The notes under the pieces are model-generated. The model worked only from the letters and a program-made list of their open reading frames with translations. It ran no database searches and had not been told where the DNA came from. A program made the translations under genes and the position numbers. Below, in pieces: positions 49,796 through 58,646 of a DNA stretch of 64,000 nt. The stretch comes from Limnothrix sp. FACHB-406 (GTDB taxonomy: Bacteria; Cyanobacteriota; Cyanobacteriia; CACIAM-69d), in the NCBI RefSeq assembly GCF_014698235.1, contig NZ_JACJSP010000023.1:1-64000 (forward strand), in the 5' to 3' direction. The stretch's first letter is position 1, and each line of letters starts with the position of its first letter.

Positions 49796-51283
49796 GTGAT
49801 TACCGAGCGCTTTCGTTATCAGTTGCGCCAGGAGGCCCGCCAGTGGGTGACCGATGGCCTGCTGCAACCGGAACAGTTCGATCGCCTAGCCGATCGCTAT
49901 CAGTTCCGAACCCTCGATCAGGGGGCCCGCAACCGCTTCGTGACCATCCTGCTGTGTTTGGGAGGAGTGCTGTTGGGGTTGGGGGTGATCACCTTCGTGG
50001 CCGCCAACTGGCAGGAATGGCCCCGGGCGTTTCGGGTGGGGGTGTTGTTGAGTGCCCTATTGGGCGTTCAAGCTTTGGGTTTTTATTTGTGGCGATCGCC
50101 CGCTCCTCGGTTGGCTGGGCAACGCCGCTTGGGCCAAGCCCTGCTGTTGTTGGGTGGGCTGCTGTTGGGGGCGAATTTGGCCTTGACGGCTCAGATGTTT
50201 CACCAGGGCGGCCCCTTATCAAGCCTCTACTTCATTTGGGGCGGCGGTGTATTGACCATGGCGATCGGGCTGCGGTTGATGCCTTTGGGGTTGCTGGCGT
50301 TGATCTTGACGATCGTGGGCTACTGGTCGGGTCTCTATGACTGGTGGGAGCCTGAACCCAGTTGGCAGCGAGCGTTGGCGGAGCATATGCCCTTGGTGAG
50401 TGCCCTGGCTTTTTTGCCCCTGGCCCATGTGACGCGATCGCGCTTTTTGTTTGGCTTGGCTTGGTTGTTCACGTTGGGAACCTTGCAAACCAACTTTTGG
50501 TGGAGCTTGATGCACCCTTGGGTTGCCAGTGTGTTGTCTTTGGCGCTGCCCTTCGCTTTGGGTTGGGGATATCGCGATCGACTTTGGCCGGCCGTGCAAC
50601 GTTGGTGGCTGCGGTTGCCGCTGCCCCGGACGTTGCGCCATTGGCTCGTGCCCGGTGGGGCGATCGACCCAAGGCCACTGAACTTTCAAAACATCACCCA
50701 AAATTTGACCATCCTGTGGCTGATGGGCACGTTTTACTTCACCAGCTTCTGGTTTTTCTGGGAAGGTTCCGGTCGCCAAAGCGGTTCCTCCACCGATGGC
50801 AATATCTATGACCCAGCGCAATTCGTCCCCTGGCTGGCGGTGGATGTGGCCGTGGCGGCCGTGGCGGCGGTGCTGATGTGGGCGCGGCGGGGTCGCGGCG
50901 TGGCCATGGGGGCCGATCAATGGCTCACGGACGCGGTGCTTTGGGCCCTGGTGTTGTTGTTGGGGTTGACCTTGGGTTGGCACTACAACGTGGCGGCTCT
51001 GCCCAATTTGGGAACATTGCTGGCTAACGTGTGCCTGTTCCTGTTGGGGGTGGGTCTGGTGCGCGAGGGGCTATCGGACGGGCGGCGCTTGGCCTTTTGG
51101 AGCGGTCTGTTGCTGTTGGTGCTGGATATTTGGACGCGGATGCTGGAGTACAACACAGATTTGCTGCTGAAGGCGCTGGTGTTTGTGCTCTGTGGTGTTG
51201 GGGTAATTGCGGCGGGCTTGTGGTTTGAGCGATCGGTGCAAACGCTGAATGGGTCGAATTCTTCCCCCACGGCGCGATCGTGA
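49796..51283 (+). CDS. DUF2157 multi-pass membrane protein
   Basis: A 495-residue protein. A cytoplasmic N-terminal helix pair (RQEARQWVTDGLLQPEQFDRL) precedes at least ten hydrophobic helices with LGGVLLGLGVITFVAANW, the mark of DUF2157. It then shows the DUF4401-like C-terminal part with repeated GLxLGWHYN-type helices. Function is unknown. It starts with GTG 49796, preceded by GGGGAGGA. The GDYXXLXY protein gene follows 130 bp later, and this pairing recurs in bacteria, so the two probably act together. Confidence 0.85.
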   Translation: MITERFRYQLRQEARQWVTDGLLQPEQFDRLADRYQFRTLDQGARNRFVTILLCLGGVLLGLGVITFVAANWQEWPRAFRVGVLLSALLGVQALGFYLWRSPAPRLAGQRRLGQALLLLGGLLLGANLALTAQMFHQGGPLSSLYFIWGGGVLTMAIGLRLMPLGLLALILTIVGYWSGLYDWWEPEPSWQRALAEHMPLVSALAFLPLAHVTRSRFLFGLAWLFTLGTLQTNFWWSLMHPWVASVLSLALPFALGWGYRDRLWPAVQRWWLRLPLPRTLRHWLVPGGAIDPRPLNFQNITQNLTILWLMGTFYFTSFWFFWEGSGRQSGSSTDGNIYDPAQFVPWLAVDVAVAAVAAVLMWARRGRGVAMGADQWLTDAVLWALVLLLGLTLGWHYNVAALPNLGTLLANVCLFLLGVGLVREGLSDGRRLAFWSGLLLLVLDIWTRMLEYNTDLLLKALVFVLCGVGVIAAGLWFERSVQTLNGSNSSPTARS

Positions 51284-51413
51284 GCGATCGGGACTTGCGA
51301 TCGCTGGTGATGCACCTCGATCGCCCTGCCAAATCAGCGCTCATCACAACCCCGTTCCTGGTCATTCCCTGCCCTTCATCAATTCCTTGTCATTTATTTT
51401 GGAAACCTGAACC

Positions 51414-52103
51414 ATGACCCAAGACCTGATTTCCCCGATCGCCCCAGATAGCCCCCCTCCGAAGGCGGCCGGCTGGCGATTTTGGATCCCGATGTTGTTG
51501 CAGTTGGGCCTGGCGATCGGGGTTCCAGCTCAATCGGCCATGACCTACTACTGGGGGCGAGCTGTGGTGTTGCAAACCCGCCCGGTGGATCCCTACGACT
51601 GGATGCGGGGCTATTCCCAAACCCTCAGCTATGACATTAGCCAGGTGAGCGTTTTGGAAAAGCTGCCCGGCTGGGAAACCATCGCCACCGATCGAGATCA
51701 AAAACAAAAACCGCGCTTACCCTATGAACGGCGGGAGTTTTACCTGATTTTGCAACAACCGACCAACACCGCCACCGAAGACCCCAATCAACTGCCCGAT
51801 CGGCCCAAGCCCTGGCAACCGGTCGCCATTCGTCCCGATCGCCCGGGCCAACTGCCCGTCAACCAAGTGGCCCTGCGGGGTGAAATCATGGCCGCCATGC
51901 CCCGCTACAACCTGGAAACCTATTACATGGACGAATCCAAGCGAGATCAAATCAATGACCAAATCAATGGCGTGAACCGCATGAATTGGGCACGTCCTCG
52001 CACGAATCGCCCCTTACCGTTTGTGGTGGAAATTCGCGTGGGTGCTGATGGGCAGGCCGTGGCCCACAGCCTTTGGATTGAGCAGGATCGCTATCAGTTC
52101 TAA
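51414..52103 (+). CDS. GDYXXLXY-family membrane-anchored protein
   Basis: A 229-residue protein with one N-terminal TM helix (WIPMLLQLGLAIGVPAQS, about residues 26-43) and an outside-facing domain. The family motif appears as RGYSQTLSYDIS at about residue 65, slightly changed from G-D-Y-x-x-L-x-Y. The end (PLPFVVEIRVGADGQAVAHSLWIE) also fits the family. Function unknown; its partner is the preceding DUF2157 protein. Confidence 0.8.
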   Translation: MTQDLISPIAPDSPPPKAAGWRFWIPMLLQLGLAIGVPAQSAMTYYWGRAVVLQTRPVDPYDWMRGYSQTLSYDISQVSVLEKLPGWETIATDRDQKQKPRLPYERREFYLILQQPTNTATEDPNQLPDRPKPWQPVAIRPDRPGQLPVNQVALRGEIMAAMPRYNLETYYMDESKRDQINDQINGVNRMNWARPRTNRPLPFVVEIRVGADGQAVAHSLWIEQDRYQF

Positions 52104-52130
52104 AGATGGTTGCGAAGTAGTAGCCTGTAG

Positions 52131-52147
52131 GGTGGGCAATGCCCACC
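52131..52147. repeat. GGTGGGCAATGCCCACC hairpin
   Basis: GGTGGGC (52131-52137) pairs with GCCCACC (52141-52147) around AAT, in the context TAGGGTGGGCAATGCCCACC. This word recurs in intergenic DNA of many cyanobacteria as I recall it; the role is unknown. Confidence 0.75.
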
Positions 52148-52187
52148 AACCCATAACTTCATGGCATCTGCGACCTAATGTATCCAT

Positions 52188-52209
52188 TGCGCTAGGTCTG
52201 CGCTAGGTC
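52188..52209. repeat. 11-bp tandem duplication
   Basis: TGCGCTAGGTC occurs at 52188-52198 and 52199-52209, perfect. Confidence 0.93.
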
Positions 52210-52280
52210 AAGGCCGTATCAATTTCGATGCCCAGATTTGCAGTGCCGATCGTGCCATTAATTCGCATAATCGAATGAAT

Positions 52281-52303
52281 TTCTGAATCAAGTTCTGAAT
52301 CAA
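52281..52303. repeat. 12-bp tandem repeat before exbD-like gene
   Basis: TTCTGAATCAA occurs at 52281-52291 and 52293-52303 (period 12), ending three bases before the ATG of the next gene. Confidence 0.85.
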
Positions 52304-52306
52304 TTT

Positions 52307-52990
52307 ATGAAAATCAACCTCGACTCGTCCGATCAAGAAATTCGCATTGAGATCGTGCCGCTGATCGATGTGATTTTCTGCATTCTGACCTTTTTTATCC
52401 TGGCGGCGATCGGGCTGACGCGCCAACAGGGCATTGGGGTAGACCTGCCCCAAGCCAGCACGGGCCAGCCCCAGATGCGCAAGTTGGCGATGGTGGCCCT
52501 CAGCCCCGCCGGTCAGTTGTATTTTCAGCAAGCCCCGGTGACCAAAGAGGCGCTGCTGACCCAACTGCAAGCCTTTAAGCAAGCCCAACCCGACGGGACG
52601 ATCGTCCTCTATGCCTCCCAGTCGGCTTTCTATAGCGATGTGGTGGCGGTGTTGGACTTGCTGCGATCGGTTGGGGGCGATCGGGTGGCTCTGGCCACCT
52701 TGCCCAGCGGCCAAAACCCAGCCCAGCGACCGGCCGACAACTTCGACCAATTCGGCAATCAGCCCCTCGTGCCCAACGATCCGAGTCAGGGGGGCGATTT
52801 TGGGAATCCGGGTTTCAATAGCCCTGGCTTTAATAATTCCAATCCCAATAATTCCAGTCCCAATAATTCCAATCCCAGCAGCCCGAATAACCCCGGCTTG
52901 GGCGGCAATGGTTTGAATCAGCCGTATTTGTTACCCAACCAGTCACCGGCTCCGGCGCAACCGGGCGATCGACTGCCGATTCAGCCCTAA
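52307..52990 (+). CDS. ExbD/TolR-type protein with long Asn/Pro tail
   Basis: A 227-residue protein. Residues 1-140 are a standard ExbD/TolR: one TM helix with the conserved Asp in EIVPLIDVIFCILTFFILA, then a periplasmic domain ending LDLLRSVGGDRVAL. ExbD works with ExbB and TonB, using proton flow to energise the outer membrane. The last 80 residues are low in complexity, rich in Asn, Ser, Pro and Gly (FNNSNPNNSSPNNSNPSS), encoded by near-repeats at about 52800-52890. No exbB or tonB is near, so the partners are elsewhere. Confidence 0.88.
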   Translation: MKINLDSSDQEIRIEIVPLIDVIFCILTFFILAAIGLTRQQGIGVDLPQASTGQPQMRKLAMVALSPAGQLYFQQAPVTKEALLTQLQAFKQAQPDGTIVLYASQSAFYSDVVAVLDLLRSVGGDRVALATLPSGQNPAQRPADNFDQFGNQPLVPNDPSQGGDFGNPGFNSPGFNNSNPNNSSPNNSNPSSPNNPGLGGNGLNQPYLLPNQSPAPAQPGDRLPIQP

Positions 52991-53213
52991 CGGACGGTGC
53001 AAGGGTGGGCAGATTATCCGGTTGGGTTAATCGAGGCGCTTGATGGGTTCTTTGGTTGGGCGATCGGGCGGAACTCGATCGGCCCCGCAGCGGGGAAGCG
53101 ATGGAAAGTTGCTATGATTTGTCCTGCCATTTGGCGGCCGGTTGGCGCTGCAACATTGCGCCCGATGGCCAATGGTTTGCCCAATCCTCACTCCCCCCCA
53201 CAGCAGCGATTCT

Positions 53214-53861
53214 ATGGCCACCGATCTTGAAGCTTTGCGCCGTGCCGTTCCAGTCGATCGCATCGCCTACAACGAACAAGGATTAGTCGCGGCGATCGCC
53301 CAAGACTACCTGGATGGCACAGTGTTGATGATGGCTTGGATGAATGCGGAATCCTTGCAAAAAACCCTGGAAACTGGCGAGGCTTGGTACTGGAGCCGAT
53401 CTCGCCAAGAACTGTGGCACAAGGGCGCAACTTCCGGACATATTCAAAAGCTCAAAAGCATTCGCTATGACTGCGATAGCGATGCCCTTTTAATGACCAT
53501 TGAACAGATTGGGGATGTGGCTTGCCACACGGGGGCCCGCAGTTGTTTCCACCAAGTGGATGGGCAAGTGGTTCCGCCGCCTGCTGATACGTTGTCGCAG
53601 GTTTTTCAGGTGATTGAATCGCGCAAGGCCAACCCAAATCCTGAGTCCTATACCTGCAAATTGTTGGCCGGTGGGGATAACAAAATCCTCAAAAAAATTG
53701 GCGAAGAAGCGGCCGAAGTGGTGATGGCTTGTAAGGATGATGATCCGGAGTCGATCGCCTCAGAAGTGGCGGATTTGTTTTATCACACCCTGGTGGCGAT
53801 CGCCCATCATCAGGTGGATTTAAAAGCGGTTTATCGCAAGCTTCAGGAACGACGCGGTTAA
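53214..53861 (+). CDS. hisIE: Bifunctional phosphoribosyl-AMP cyclohydrolase / phosphoribosyl-ATP pyrophosphatase
   Basis: A 215-residue fusion doing steps 2 and 3 of histidine synthesis. Residues 1-115: cyclohydrolase, with [19 protein letters not shown], the Asp-rich YDCDSDALL and the zinc Cys in [14 protein letters not shown]. Residues 120-215: pyrophosphatase, with [18 protein letters not shown] and [14 protein letters not shown]-like helix. ATG 53214 is chosen; a TTG 72 bp upstream has unconserved sequence. It stands apart from other his genes. Confidence 0.95.
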   Translation: MATDLEALRRAVPVDRIAYNEQGLVAAIAQDYLDGTVLMMAWMNAESLQKTLETGEAWYWSRSRQELWHKGATSGHIQKLKSIRYDCDSDALLMTIEQIGDVACHTGARSCFHQVDGQVVPPPADTLSQVFQVIESRKANPNPESYTCKLLAGGDNKILKKIGEEAAEVVMACKDDDPESIASEVADLFYHTLVAIAHHQVDLKAVYRKLQERRG

Positions 53862-54022
53862 AGGCTCACCGCTTCTGAGGTGATTATTTTTGAGGTAATT
53901 ACTTTGTAAGTAATGGCTTTTTGGGTGGTTACTTTTTAGGTGATTGCTGTTTCGAGCTTGGGATTCATTTCCCGTTGTGGATTTCCTGTTGTGGATTTTT
54001 TTGTTGATCTCCCGTGTTTTCC

Positions 54023-54877
54023 ATGATGGACGCTGCAATCAATCGCTCAGGGTCGGAGTCGGTGATGATCTTGGGCTGTGGCTATGTGGGCCGGCTGATG
54101 GCGCAATATTGGCGATCGCAAGGATTGACCGTCACCGGCACGACCACCACCCCCGATCGCTTGGCGGAGCTGGCGGATTGTTGCGATCGGGCCCTTTGCT
54201 TGCGGGGGGACGATGAAGCGGGGTTGCGGTCGGCCCTGGCTGGGCAAACCACGCTGTTGGTTTGTTTGGGGCCCCGGCGATCGGGCATTTATCGGGAAAC
54301 CTATTTGCACAGCGCCCAAACCCTGGCGCAACTGTTGCCTGAATTGTCCCAACTGCGCCAGGTGATCTACACCAGCAGCTATGGGGTTTATGGCGATCGG
54401 GGTGGGGCTTGGGTGGATGAAACCACGCCGCCCCAGCCCACCACGGACAATGGCCAAATCTTGCTGGAAACCGAGCAGGTGTTGTTGGGTGCGGCGCGGG
54501 ACGGTTTGACCGTTTGTGTGTTTCGGCTGGGGGGCATTTGTGGGCCCGGTCGCGAGGTGGCGGATATTTTTCGATCGGCCAGTGGCCAAGGGCGGCCGGG
54601 CAGTGGCCAAGACTGGAGTAATTGGATCCATTTGGATGACATTGTGGGGGCGATCGCCTTTGCCCGAGCGGCACGGCTGTCGGGGCTGTATAACCTGGTG
54701 CATGACGAACCCTTGACCCAAGCGGAATTGCTCGATCGGGCCTTTCGCCGCCGAGGGTGGCCGGGGGTGACTTGGAATCCGGCGGAATCGGCCCAGCGTC
54801 CTTACAATGCGCGGGTTTCCAATCAGAAACTCAAAACAGCGGGTTACCAGTTTCGATCGGTCACGATTCCGCTGTAG
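54023..54877 (+). CDS. NAD-dependent epimerase/dehydratase (SDR-extended, YeeZ-like)
   Basis: A 284-residue Rossmann-fold protein. VMILGCGYVGRLMA (nucleotide loop, about residues 13-26) replaces the usual GxxGxxG with GCGYVG, as in YeeZ-type members. The active-site part has TSSYGVYGD (Tyr without a clean YxxxK). LGGICGPGR and WIHLDDIVGAI are further SDR marks. Substrate unknown; reductase or epimerase activity is only inferred. The ATGs at 54023 and 54026 and a GTG at 54014 are all possible starts. Confidence 0.85.
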   Translation: MMDAAINRSGSESVMILGCGYVGRLMAQYWRSQGLTVTGTTTTPDRLAELADCCDRALCLRGDDEAGLRSALAGQTTLLVCLGPRRSGIYRETYLHSAQTLAQLLPELSQLRQVIYTSSYGVYGDRGGAWVDETTPPQPTTDNGQILLETEQVLLGAARDGLTVCVFRLGGICGPGREVADIFRSASGQGRPGSGQDWSNWIHLDDIVGAIAFARAARLSGLYNLVHDEPLTQAELLDRAFRRRGWPGVTWNPAESAQRPYNARVSNQKLKTAGYQFRSVTIPL

Positions 54878-55007
54878 GGCCCTGATCAGGAACTGGGCGA
54901 TCGGGCTGTGGCGATCGGGCCGGTTGGTGGCAGTTGGGGGGAGGGGACGGCGATGATGGGGATGGGCCCGCCGCTGGCCCGCTGCCCCCTGACTCGGTAT
55001 CTTCACT

Positions 55008-58000
55008 GTGACTGAATCTGGCTCTGCACCTGAATTTGCCCGATCGCCCCGTTGGCCCCTGAGCAAATTAATTGTCCTGGTCACGACCTTGCAAGCGTTG
55101 GTGGCCGTGGGGCTAACGGGACAAGTGGTGCTCGTTCAAGGACAACGGGCCGTGGATGCGCTGATGAACCGCCTTGGCTCCGAGGTCGATCGGCAAATTC
55201 AAACCTACGTGCATCAATACCTGAGCGAGCCGTTGCGCCTCAATCAGCTCCATGTGCAGGCTTTTGCGGCTGATCAGGTGAAGTTGACAGATTTTTCAGC
55301 GCTGGAAACCTATTTCCACGGAAAGTTGCGACTGTTTCCCCTGGTCACCACCACGGAGTTTGGAACCGCGGCCGGCGGCTCCTTGGAAGTTCGGGAATTG
55401 CCCAGCAGCACCCTAATTAAACGAAGCGATCGATTGGGATCGGGCTTGCGGCGAACCATCGAGGTCGATCGCCAAGGGCGGCGCGTCCTCAAAGGCAGCC
55501 AGCTCTATGATGTGCGCAATCGCCCCTGGTTCAAAACGGCCCTTGCCGCCCGCAGACCCCATTGGACTTCGGTGTTTGCCTTTTCGGGAACGGGGGAATT
55601 GGGCATTTCAGCGGTACAACCCCTATACGATCGCACCGGACAACTGGTGGGGGTGTTTGCCTCTGACCTGGCTTTGGAAGGAATCAGCACCTTTTTGCGG
55701 GCCCAAAATATTGGCCACAGCGGGGTGGCGGCCATTGTGGAGCGATCGGGCCAGGTGATTGCCACCTCCACCAACGACCCGATCTCCCCGGAGGGAAAAC
55801 GAATTCGGGCCAAAGACCTCAAAAATTCAATTTTGCAAGCGGCCGTTACCACCATTGAACAGCGCTTTGGCACTTGGGCCGCCATTCCGCCCAACACCCC
55901 AACCACCCAACTCACAACCAAATTCATTGGCCCCACCCAACAAACCCGGTTGCTGGTTCAAGTGTCGCCCCTGCGCGATCGCAACGGTTTGGACTGGTTG
56001 TTGGTGACGGCGATTCCGGAAGCCGACTTTGCGGGGCCGGTGATGGCCGCGCGTCGAGACATCCTCACCATCATGTTGCTGGCCTTGGCTGTGGCGATCG
56101 GGCTGGGTTGGTGGATTGGGCGGCAGGTGTCACGGCCCTTGGTGAAACTCTGTGCGGCCACCGATGCCGTGGCCGCCAATCAGCTCGATCAGGTGGTGAT
56201 GACGGAAGGAACCGCCGAAACGGATCAACTGGCTCGGGCCTTCAACACCATGACCCAGCAGTTACGACAGTCCTTTCAGGAATTGGCCGCCAGCAACCAA
56301 GCTTTGGAAGAACGGGTGGCCGAGCGCACAGCCTCCCTGCAAACCAGCGAAGCCCGTCTGCGCAGCATTGCCCAAAATATTCCGGGAGCCATTTTTCAGT
56401 TCAGCAATCACGAGGGCCAATGGACGATCGACTACATGAGCGATCGCGTCAGCGAGCTAACGGGATTCAGTGCCGAAGAATTCATGGCTGACCTGGGCCG
56501 GTTTATTAGTGCCATCCACCCGGACGATCGGGACGGCTACATCGAATCTGTGAGCCGCGTGGTAGACAACCCCACGGAATGGGTCTATGAGGCTCGGTTG
56601 ATTCGTCCCGACGGTTCCCTCCGTTGGTGGCAAGGCGCTTCCACCCCCAAACGCACCGATGACGGCACGGTTGTGTTTAGCGGCGTGTTGTTTGATATCA
56701 CCGCCCGCAAACAGGCGGAACTGGCCCTGGCGGAAGCCAAGGAAGCGGCGGAAGTGGCCAATTTGGCCAAGAGTGAATTTTTGGCCAACATGAGCCACGA
56801 GTTGCGCACCCCCTTGAACGGCATTTTGGGTTATGCCCAGGTGTTGCAGCGATCGAGCAATTTGCACGAAGAGCAACTGGCCAAAATTGGCGTGATTCAC
56901 CAATGTGGCACTCATCTGCTGACCCTGATCAACGATGTGCTGGATTTGGCCAAAATCGAAGCCCGCAAAATGGAACTGCACCCCACAGAATTTCACTTTC
57001 GGGCCTTTCTGCGTGGCGTAACGGAAATGTGCCGTCTGCGAGCGGAACTGAAGGGGTTGCAATTCGCAGAAGAAATTGCCGATGACTTACCGGAAGGCAT
57101 CCGCACCGATGAAAAGCGTCTCCGCCAAGTGTTGCTCAACTTGCTGGGCAATGCGATCAAGTTCACGGACAGCGGCACGGTCACCCTGCGTGTGTTGGCC
57201 ATGGGGGGCGATCGGGTGCAATTTGAAGTACAAGACACGGGCGTTGGCCTAGAAGCAGATCAACTCAGCAGCATTTTTCTGCCTTTTGAGCAGGTGGGCG
57301 AGACCAAGCGCCAAACGGAGGGCACGGGTCTGGGGCTGGCGATCTCCCAACAAATTGTGGAGCTGATGGGCGGTCAAATTACCGTCGAGAGCCAACCCCA
57401 AGTCGGCAGCAGCTTTCGGTTTGCAGTGTCCTTGCCGGTGGCGGCCGAGTGGAGCCGCCATTCCCGCATGACACAACAGGGGCAAATTGTTGGCATTCAA
57501 GGGGATGCGCCCCAAGTGCTGGTGGTGGATGACAAGTGGGAAAACCGGGCCGTGCTGCGGGAGATGCTGGAGCCGATCGGGTTTGTGATTCAGGAAGCGG
57601 AAGATGGGGCCGTGGCTTGGCAGTTTTTGGAGCACCATCGCCCGCAGGTGGTGATTACGGATTTGTTAATGCCCAACTTGGATGGCTACACCCTGATTGA
57701 TCTGATTCGTCGCCATCCTGAGTTGCAGCAATTGCCGATTATTGTGTCCTCTGCCAGCGTTTTTGAGAGCGATCGACAACAAAGCCTGGATGCGGGTGGC
57801 AGCGACTTTTTGCCCAAACCGGTGCAAACCCACGAGCTATTGCACCTGCTGCAAAAACACTTGCAATTGGTTTGGGTTTATGAAGCCAGTGCAATCGCCT
57901 CGTCACCCTTGGCGCAGTCGGCGGCGGAACCCGACCTGCCCCCGGATGCACTCATTTACCCGATCGACTACCCGATCGACCCCGAGTTGTTGGAGCAGCT

Positions 58001-58181
58001 CGAAACCCTGGCCCGCAAAGGCAACTTCAACGCCCTGAAGCGCCAAGCCAAAGCCCTGGCAGAACAGGATCCAACCCTTGCTCCCTTTGCCCAACAGCTC
58101 AAGAGCCTGGCCCAGGCGTTTAACGATCAGGGAATTTTGGAACTTTTAAGTCAAGCGCCGGGGCGATCGAACGCAAATTAA
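55008..58181 (+). CDS. Cache-HAMP-PAS hybrid histidine kinase with receiver
   Basis: A 1057-residue membrane hybrid kinase. TM helix about 22-44, periplasmic Cache sensor 50-345 (NRPWFKTALAARRPHW, SAVQPLYDRTGQLVGVF), TM helix about 350-375, HAMP about 375-430, coiled coil, PAS with PAC (about 455-570), HisKA (MSHELRTPLNGIL, His597), full HATPase (NLLGNAIKFT, DTGVGLEAD, GTGLGLAI), REC (Asp885 in ITDLLMPNLDGY), and a C-terminal helical segment of about 100 residues that could be HPt-like but lacks a clear HPt His. The start GTG 55008 (ACTGTGACTGAATC) fits the first helix. It stands alone, without a cognate response regulator next to it. Confidence 0.93.
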   Translation: MTESGSAPEFARSPRWPLSKLIVLVTTLQALVAVGLTGQVVLVQGQRAVDALMNRLGSEVDRQIQTYVHQYLSEPLRLNQLHVQAFAADQVKLTDFSALETYFHGKLRLFPLVTTTEFGTAAGGSLEVRELPSSTLIKRSDRLGSGLRRTIEVDRQGRRVLKGSQLYDVRNRPWFKTALAARRPHWTSVFAFSGTGELGISAVQPLYDRTGQLVGVFASDLALEGISTFLRAQNIGHSGVAAIVERSGQVIATSTNDPISPEGKRIRAKDLKNSILQAAVTTIEQRFGTWAAIPPNTPTTQLTTKFIGPTQQTRLLVQVSPLRDRNGLDWLLVTAIPEADFAGPVMAARRDILTIMLLALAVAIGLGWWIGRQVSRPLVKLCAATDAVAANQLDQVVMTEGTAETDQLARAFNTMTQQLRQSFQELAASNQALEERVAERTASLQTSEARLRSIAQNIPGAIFQFSNHEGQWTIDYMSDRVSELTGFSAEEFMADLGRFISAIHPDDRDGYIESVSRVVDNPTEWVYEARLIRPDGSLRWWQGASTPKRTDDGTVVFSGVLFDITARKQAELALAEAKEAAEVANLAKSEFLANMSHELRTPLNGILGYAQVLQRSSNLHEEQLAKIGVIHQCGTHLLTLINDVLDLAKIEARKMELHPTEFHFRAFLRGVTEMCRLRAELKGLQFAEEIADDLPEGIRTDEKRLRQVLLNLLGNAIKFTDSGTVTLRVLAMGGDRVQFEVQDTGVGLEADQLSSIFLPFEQVGETKRQTEGTGLGLAISQQIVELMGGQITVESQPQVGSSFRFAVSLPVAAEWSRHSRMTQQGQIVGIQGDAPQVLVVDDKWENRAVLREMLEPIGFVIQEAEDGAVAWQFLEHHRPQVVITDLLMPNLDGYTLIDLIRRHPELQQLPIIVSSASVFESDRQQSLDAGGSDFLPKPVQTHELLHLLQKHLQLVWVYEASAIASSPLAQSAAEPDLPPDALIYPIDYPIDPELLEQLETLARKGNFNALKRQAKALAEQDPTLAPFAQQLKSLAQAFNDQGILELLSQAPGRSNAN

Positions 58182-58646
58182 CGGGGAAGGAAGCGTTAGA
58201 CCAAACAGAAACGGGTGATCGGGATCTCCGGTCAATTAATTGGCTGAAAAATTGCTGAAAATAGCTTTTTTCGAGAGAATAGAGACCATCAAAGGTCTTC
58301 AATAACTTTCTGAAACTTTCTGAGGATCATGAAGTTGAGCGCAATAATCGTTCAAATCATCAAGCATTTATGATCCCCGGGATCATAATTCATCACAAAA
58401 ACCGGCAAGACCAGCCATTCAGAATCTTCTCAGGAAAAGTCTTGCTTGTTCTTAATGATTAGTTCATGATTGTTGATGCCTCAACCTGATTTTCAGCACT
58501 TTCGATCCAGCGCTTCACGGGCCCAGTCATTTCATTGGCCAAGCAATTGGTCAAGTGATTGGTGATCCTTCAATGGCGATTCTTAAATGGCGATCCTTCA
58601 ATTCTCCCAGCACCCTTTTTACTGCAAAACCTTCCATCCTTGAGCC
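58182..58646. promoter_or_regulatory. 465-bp AT-rich gap with a 21-bp palindrome
   Basis: It separates the hybrid kinase gene and the interrupted REC-kinase gene. It holds the near-perfect palindrome at 58368-58388 and, near 58570-58600, loose repeats of TGGCGAT/CCTTCAA (GATCCTTCAATGGCGATTCT). The promoter of the next gene should be inside. No gene was seen. Confidence 0.5.
58368..58388. repeat. 21-bp perfect odd palindrome
   Basis: Ten-base arms (TTATGATCCC and GGGATCATAA) meet at a single central C (58378). This could be a dimeric regulator's operator; no regulator is identified. Confidence 0.85.
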
